The translations under genes were made by a program, and so were the position numbers. From CBDFGS01 sp965247255 (GTDB lineage Bacteria > Chloroflexota > Dehalococcoidia > Lucifugimonadales > CAUZJF01), in contig CBDFGS010000010.1 of assembly GCA_965247255.1 (NCBI GenBank), positions 62,001 to 126,000 of the forward strand: a stretch of 64,000 nucleotides of DNA. Reading direction: 5' to 3'. Shown here one piece after another: positions 60,905 to 64,000 of the stretch; within the stretch, counting starts at the first letter, position 1, and each line of letters begins with the position of its first letter. The notes beneath the pieces were generated by a model. The model was given only the letters and a program-made list of their open reading frames with translations. It made no database searches and had not been told where the DNA came from.

Positions 60905-63006
60905 ACTAGTGTGTAGTCGCCTCCGTGCTTCAGTCGGTGTCGTTGGAGCTTTCCAGGATTCACATCGTCTGAAGGCACTCTCCCGGATCTCCGAGTCGTC
61001 GACTTCGCCTCATAGGTAAAAGAGTACGTTTCTGGCTGATCATCTTTGCGGGGGGTCAATGCGGCTTTCGCCACGCCTTCAGGTTCCCCATTTCCACCAA
61101 TGGGGGTCACAACAAAGCCGAGATAATCCAACGCTTCTCCCACGATTAGCTCGAGTCCACGGGAATGGCCAGTTGACTCCTCAAGGAGCTGAGCAATTTG
61201 AGCGCCAGTGCGGCGCCTCATCTTGGCCAGCACCCGCATCACTTGGTCTCGATACTGATAAGCTTCCTCTAAGGCGCCAGTCTCGATTCCTAGAGTAATC
61301 ATCTTTGTCTCGACGAGAAAGTCGAGCAGCGCGAGGTCCCTGACTAACTCTTTTTCTTCTGCAGTTGCACCGTGCTCGCGGACAAAGGGGTGATTCGAAT
61401 TTACAACCAGTTGCCGGGCGCCAAGGCGGTACACTGCCATAGCCTGGTTAGGATCGGCGTCCATATCCAAGACATCCGCGATTAAGTCTGCGGGATTTTC
61501 GGAGGCGATACGTCGCCACTCGGTTCTTAAAGCATCGGCATCCTCGACGTCCGAAGAGTCGATGAAACTGGGAAACGGGATCGCCGTGCCAATCCGCTGG
61601 GAAACCATTTGACCCAGATCGTGGAGAGGAAAAGCATCCCAACGCTTTTGGAGCAATTCGCCTGCGTTCGGCCAAACCGCAGAGGCCATCCCAAAGTAGG
61701 AGGTCCGTGCTTTGTTGAAGAGGGCACGAAGAAGAGCGCGGAAAAGTCGGAGTTGTGGCCCATCACGCAGCGTATCGCGCTCAACATTCAGGATTGCATC
61801 CAGGCCATCAGCCCGTACAACACAACGAAAGTGTGCCCAGGCACCGTGGCTAAGGTTTTCAAGTCCAAAGTACGGGTCATCGAGGGCAATCACACGTCCG
61901 CGAACATTGACGAAAAAACCAACGGAGCGAGACCTATCCTCACTCTTACCACCAGAGATCCGTTGCTCGTAAAGACGTACGGTCCCGGTTATGGGCCCGT
62001 CAATGCCCTCAATCTTGACACGGGGATAAGGAGGGGCTTCAAGCTCTTCAACCTCGACTGGATCGGAATTCTCTTCCCATTCAAGCGGATCCAGGCCTAA
62101 ACCGGGTCCTAAGATCCACTGCTCTTGAACTGGAACATCAAGCTTCGTGGACTCGACGGCATCGCCATTGACCCCGATTGTGATTGACGCGCCAAGTGGC
62201 AACGCTGCACGGAGCATGCGACGGATTTGATGAGCCTGAATGCGCCGCCCTTGGTCTTTCAAGTTAGTGAGCAGGACGAGCGTCCAAGTACCATTTGTTT
62301 GTGGGCTTTTCTCTGTTGACTCGCCTCCAAAACCATCGTCCACTTCAGTTTCACCTGTTGGCGATGGGATTTCCTGGTCTATTAGATCGAGCAGACGCGC
62401 GCCTTCAGGAAATGTAACCATTAGCGATTGTGACTCATCGTTGGACAGCCTTCTAACTTCGAGGGGAAAAGGCCCGATCTGTAGTCTCTGTGACGCATCG
62501 TTAGTGTCTGGGTTTTCTTCAATATCTAGGAAGTCCATTGTGACTGCCCTAATAACACCGTCAGCAGCTTTGCATATGTAGGTAACCTCATTCGCTAGAA
62601 TGTAGGTCGCCAGTTTCCCGATGCCAAACTTGCCGATCTGGGGTCTCGGGGGATCATCCCGATCGCGCTTGGCCGAACTGGCTACTGCCCACAGCTGCTC
62701 CAATCCCTTGAGGTCCATCGACTCACCGTTGTCGAGAACCCAAACTCCTGAAGCGGCGTCTTCGCCAGACGATGGAATCGCCACGTGAACAACTGAGGCA
62801 CCTGCATCCCATGAGTTGGAAACGAGCTCTTCGAAGGCCTTATTCGGTGAAGAATAGAGGTTCTCCGAGAACAATTCGAGGAATCTAGGCCCAATCTGCA
62901 CATGGACGGCTCCTTCGCTCTGACCACTCGCGCGAAGACTGCGCACATGCTCTGAGGGCTGATGTAGATTGTGTTCAGGCGTTCCGGTTATACTAGATTC
63001 TTCCAT
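60889..63006 (-). CDS. GHKL-type ATPase joined to PD-(D/E)XK-like nuclease, 5' part
   Basis: 705 residues from ATG 63006. Residues 40-220 are a GHKL (Hsp90/MutL/gyrase-type) ATPase: the N-box FEELVSNSWDAGA (Glu59, Asn64), the Mg/ATP lid start VLDNGESM (Asp92) and GKFGIGK (125-131). A middle region of about 350 residues has no motif that I know. Residues about 610-700 look like a restriction-type nuclease: LGFVVTPIGGNGEPEG, then FTYEAKST with the ExK pair at 666/668. The chain ends early at a TGA inside a 120-bp insertion. The intact ancestor had about 872 residues and overlapped the methyltransferase gene. It is probably an anti-phage restriction component, now broken unless both halves associate. 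Confidence 0.82.
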   Translation of the reverse strand: MEESSITGTPEHNLHQPSEHVRSLRASGQSEGAVHVQIGPRFLELFSENLYSSPNKAFEELVSNSWDAGASVVHVAIPSSGEDAASGVWVLDNGESMDLKGLEQLWAVASSAKRDRDDPPRPQIGKFGIGKLATYILANEVTYICKAADGVIRAVTMDFLDIEENPDTNDASQRLQIGPFPLEVRRLSNDESQSLMVTFPEGARLLDLIDQEIPSPTGETEVDDGFGGESTEKSPQTNGTWTLVLLTNLKDQGRRIQAHQIRRMLRAALPLGASITIGVNGDAVESTKLDVPVQEQWILGPGLGLDPLEWEENSDPVEVEELEAPPYPRVKIEGIDGPITGTVRLYEQRISGGKSEDRSRSVGFFVNVRGRVIALDDPYFGLENLSHGAWAHFRCVVRADGLDAILNVERDTLRDGPQLRLFRALLRALFNKARTSYFGMASAVWPNAGELLQKRWDAFPLHDLGQMVSQRIGTAIPFPSFIDSSDVEDADALRTEWRRIASENPADLIADVLDMDADPNQAMAVYRLGARQLVVNSNHPFVREHGATAEEKELVRDLALLDFLVETKMITLGIETGALEEAYQYRDQVMRVLAKMRRRTGAQIAQLLEESTGHSRGLELIVGEALDYLGFVVTPIGGNGEPEGVAKAALTPRKDDQPETYSFTYEAKSTTRRSGRVPSDDVNPGKLQRHRLKHGGDYTLVDRNL

Positions 63007-63012
63007 GGGCGC

Positions 63013-63018
63013 AGTATA
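63013..63018 (-). promoter_or_regulatory. Possible -10 box of a leaderless transcript
   Basis: TATACT ends six bases before ATG 63006, so transcription would begin at or next to the start codon. No ribosome site is seen ahead of the ATG and no convincing -35 is present. Confidence 0.35.
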
Positions 63019-63065
63019 GCGCAATTGCTAGGACCAACACAGAGTTCCTAGAATAGAATCGCAAG

Positions 63066-63105
63066 CTCGAAAATGGTACTGCGTACAGTCCCCTCAGGCC
63101 CACCA
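63066..63105 (+). repeat. 40-bp island direct repeat, right copy
   Basis: A 35-of-40 match to 58436-58475. It is followed by AAACTGGAC, which resembles the AAACTTGAC directly after tRNA-Ala CCA (54828-54836). It marks the probable right edge of the restriction-modification cassette. Confidence 0.65.
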
Positions 63106-63218
63106 AACTGGACAAAATCAAGAACCTTCGTGCTGAGATTCACCTTGGCACTCTAGCAGCATGAGCTCTTCGAATATGGAACTTGATCCCGGGTTACTAA
63201 CATTAACCCTGGACCAGT

Positions 63219-63452
63219 TTGGGGGGGCAGGTCGTCGACGAGGCCCGGCGTCTGAGCCACCATTACATCGGCACGGAGCACATTCTCATCGGCCTCATAC
63301 GTGAGGGCGAGGGGGTCGCAGCCGGCGTGCTCGTAAGCTTGGGTGTCGATGAGGAGCGCGTCCGCGACGAGGTCGCCCGGCTCACTCAGAACGGCGGGAA
63401 TGTCCTATCGGGACGAAGGACAATCCCGGCTTGCTATTCTTGCGAGAGGTGA
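63219..63452 (+). pseudogene. Fragment of ClpC N-terminal (Clp-N) domain
   Basis: Residues VVDEARRLSHHYIGTEHILIG and LIREGEGVAAGVLVSLGVDEERV match one Clp-N repeat of ClpC/ClpA-type unfoldases. No ATPase domain follows; the frame ends within 25 residues. A run of seven G (about 63221-63227) stands exactly where the frame enters the match, so a frameshift there is possible. I read it as a decayed copy. Confidence 0.6.
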
Positions 63453-63919
63453 CATCCGGTTAGAGAGGCGTGCCCCCAACGTTAACCGACATCCCCCATG
63501 AGGCTAGTGCTACGGTACTCCAGAAGCTGGGGCGGCAATCAGCGCATCTCCACGGTCAGCGTCAACATACGATTCGTGTGGGGCCGGTTGGCATTGTATA
63601 CAGAACAAAGCCCAATTCCCGGTGAGCGCTCCGCCCCATAATATGACTAGCCATGACTGTGCCGTCGTCGGTCTAGCCGTGAGTCGTCACTTGGCGACGA
63701 AACGAAGTACAGTCCCGCGCTGAACGGAGGTTGGCAAATCTGAGCACTGCCTGAACCGAACAGCGCACCAACTGCAGGTTTAAAGAGATCCCCTTCTGTC
63801 CAACTAGTTTTGACGATGTACACTGGGGAGCCAAACTTCCTTCTCGCTGGATGGAGGTTGTCGGAGCCTGATCGGTTAACAGCCTGGGAGGGAGTTCCCA
63901 CAACATTTGACACAAGCTC
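63453..63919. other. Stretch without a recognised gene
   Basis: Frames of 88-105 codons are open on the minus strand, but their translations have no family motif and no ribosome sites, and the base composition is more AT-rich than in the core genome. I see no RNA gene, repeat or promoter that I can support. Confidence 0.35.
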
Positions 63920-64000
63920 CTATTGCTCGCCGTTATCGTCGTCGAAATAGACCCGACCACCCCGGAAGATGAGCGGAGGATGTCCTGCATTCAGGCGTAG
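63920..64000 (-). CDS. Possible C-terminal tail of a SpoIIE/PP2C-type phosphatase
   Basis: The last 26 codons on the minus strand read LRLNAGHPPLIFRGGRV before a short acidic tail and stop. The pattern NAGHPP followed by a hydrophobic strand and GG is common near the end of PP2C-type SpoIIE phosphatases. The piece is very short and cut by the window edge, so this is a suggestion only. Confidence 0.3.
   Translation of the reverse strand, partial: LRLNAGHPPLIFRGGRVYFDDDNGEQ

Noticed and set aside
63647..63990. Two overlapping minus-strand frames of 88 and 105 codons
   Set aside because: No motifs, no ribosome sites, and mutually exclusive frames. Only the short NAGHPP-like tail at the window edge was kept, at low confidence.

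Overview
This 64-kb stretch is GC-rich bacterial DNA with frequent GTG and TTG starts. No rRNA or other phylogenetic marker is present. The gene mix suggests a Chloroflexota (Dehalococcoidia/SAR202-like) chromosome: a coenzyme F420:NADP reductase, GuaB3, paired class III CoA-transferases with an enoyl-CoA hydratase, proofreading-dead DNA polymerase I, and many small dispersed inverted repeats. That placement is an inference.

Left part (1-16.7 kb): a tatA fragment and maf coupled by an ATGA overlap, a small orphan, rlmD, lipA, a zinc-ribbon gene followed by a MetF-like reductase, a membrane-anchored protein, rdgB and moaA. Next come lipoproteins in which an LppX/LprG-like domain and kelch repeats occur once as two adjacent genes and once as one fused gene. 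A striking RNase HI-MoaC fusion follows, then a 750-residue orphan with a PfkB kinase.

Middle (17.8-39.3 kb): an export-type ABC system with two giant FtsX/MacB-like permeases and two ATPases, one of them carrying a C-terminal AbrB-like domain. After that: enoyl-CoA hydratase and two class III CoA-transferases, a phosphohexomutase, polA, a gluzincin peptidase, F420:NADP reductase, two tiny zinc proteins (RanBP2-type and DnaJ-zinc-finger-type) and guaB3.

Right-middle (39.4-54.6 kb): an IS1380-family element sits inside the first codons of queG, with a readable 3-bp duplication. Then come an Nmad3-like gene, a split D-glutamate cyclase pair, a sigma-70-family factor, a CehA/McbA-type metallohydrolase, an ABC-2 exporter with a HAD phosphatase, two aldo/keto reductases, a membrane-anchored alpha/beta hydrolase and an NAD-dependent epimerase.

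Accessory island (54.7-63.1 kb): tRNA-Ala(GGC), a serine recombinase cut by an IS21 element, remnants of recombinase 3' ends that form a 40-bp imperfect direct repeat, and a two-gene restriction-modification-like module. In that module a GHKL-type ATPase joined to a PD-(D/E)XK-like nuclease lies upstream of, and overlaps, a DNA methyltransferase gene. The ATPase-nuclease gene is broken by a 120-bp palindrome-bearing insertion flanked by a 7-bp duplication; removing insert plus one copy restores one frame of about 872 codons. Past the island only a ClpC fragment and a doubtful phosphatase tail are visible.
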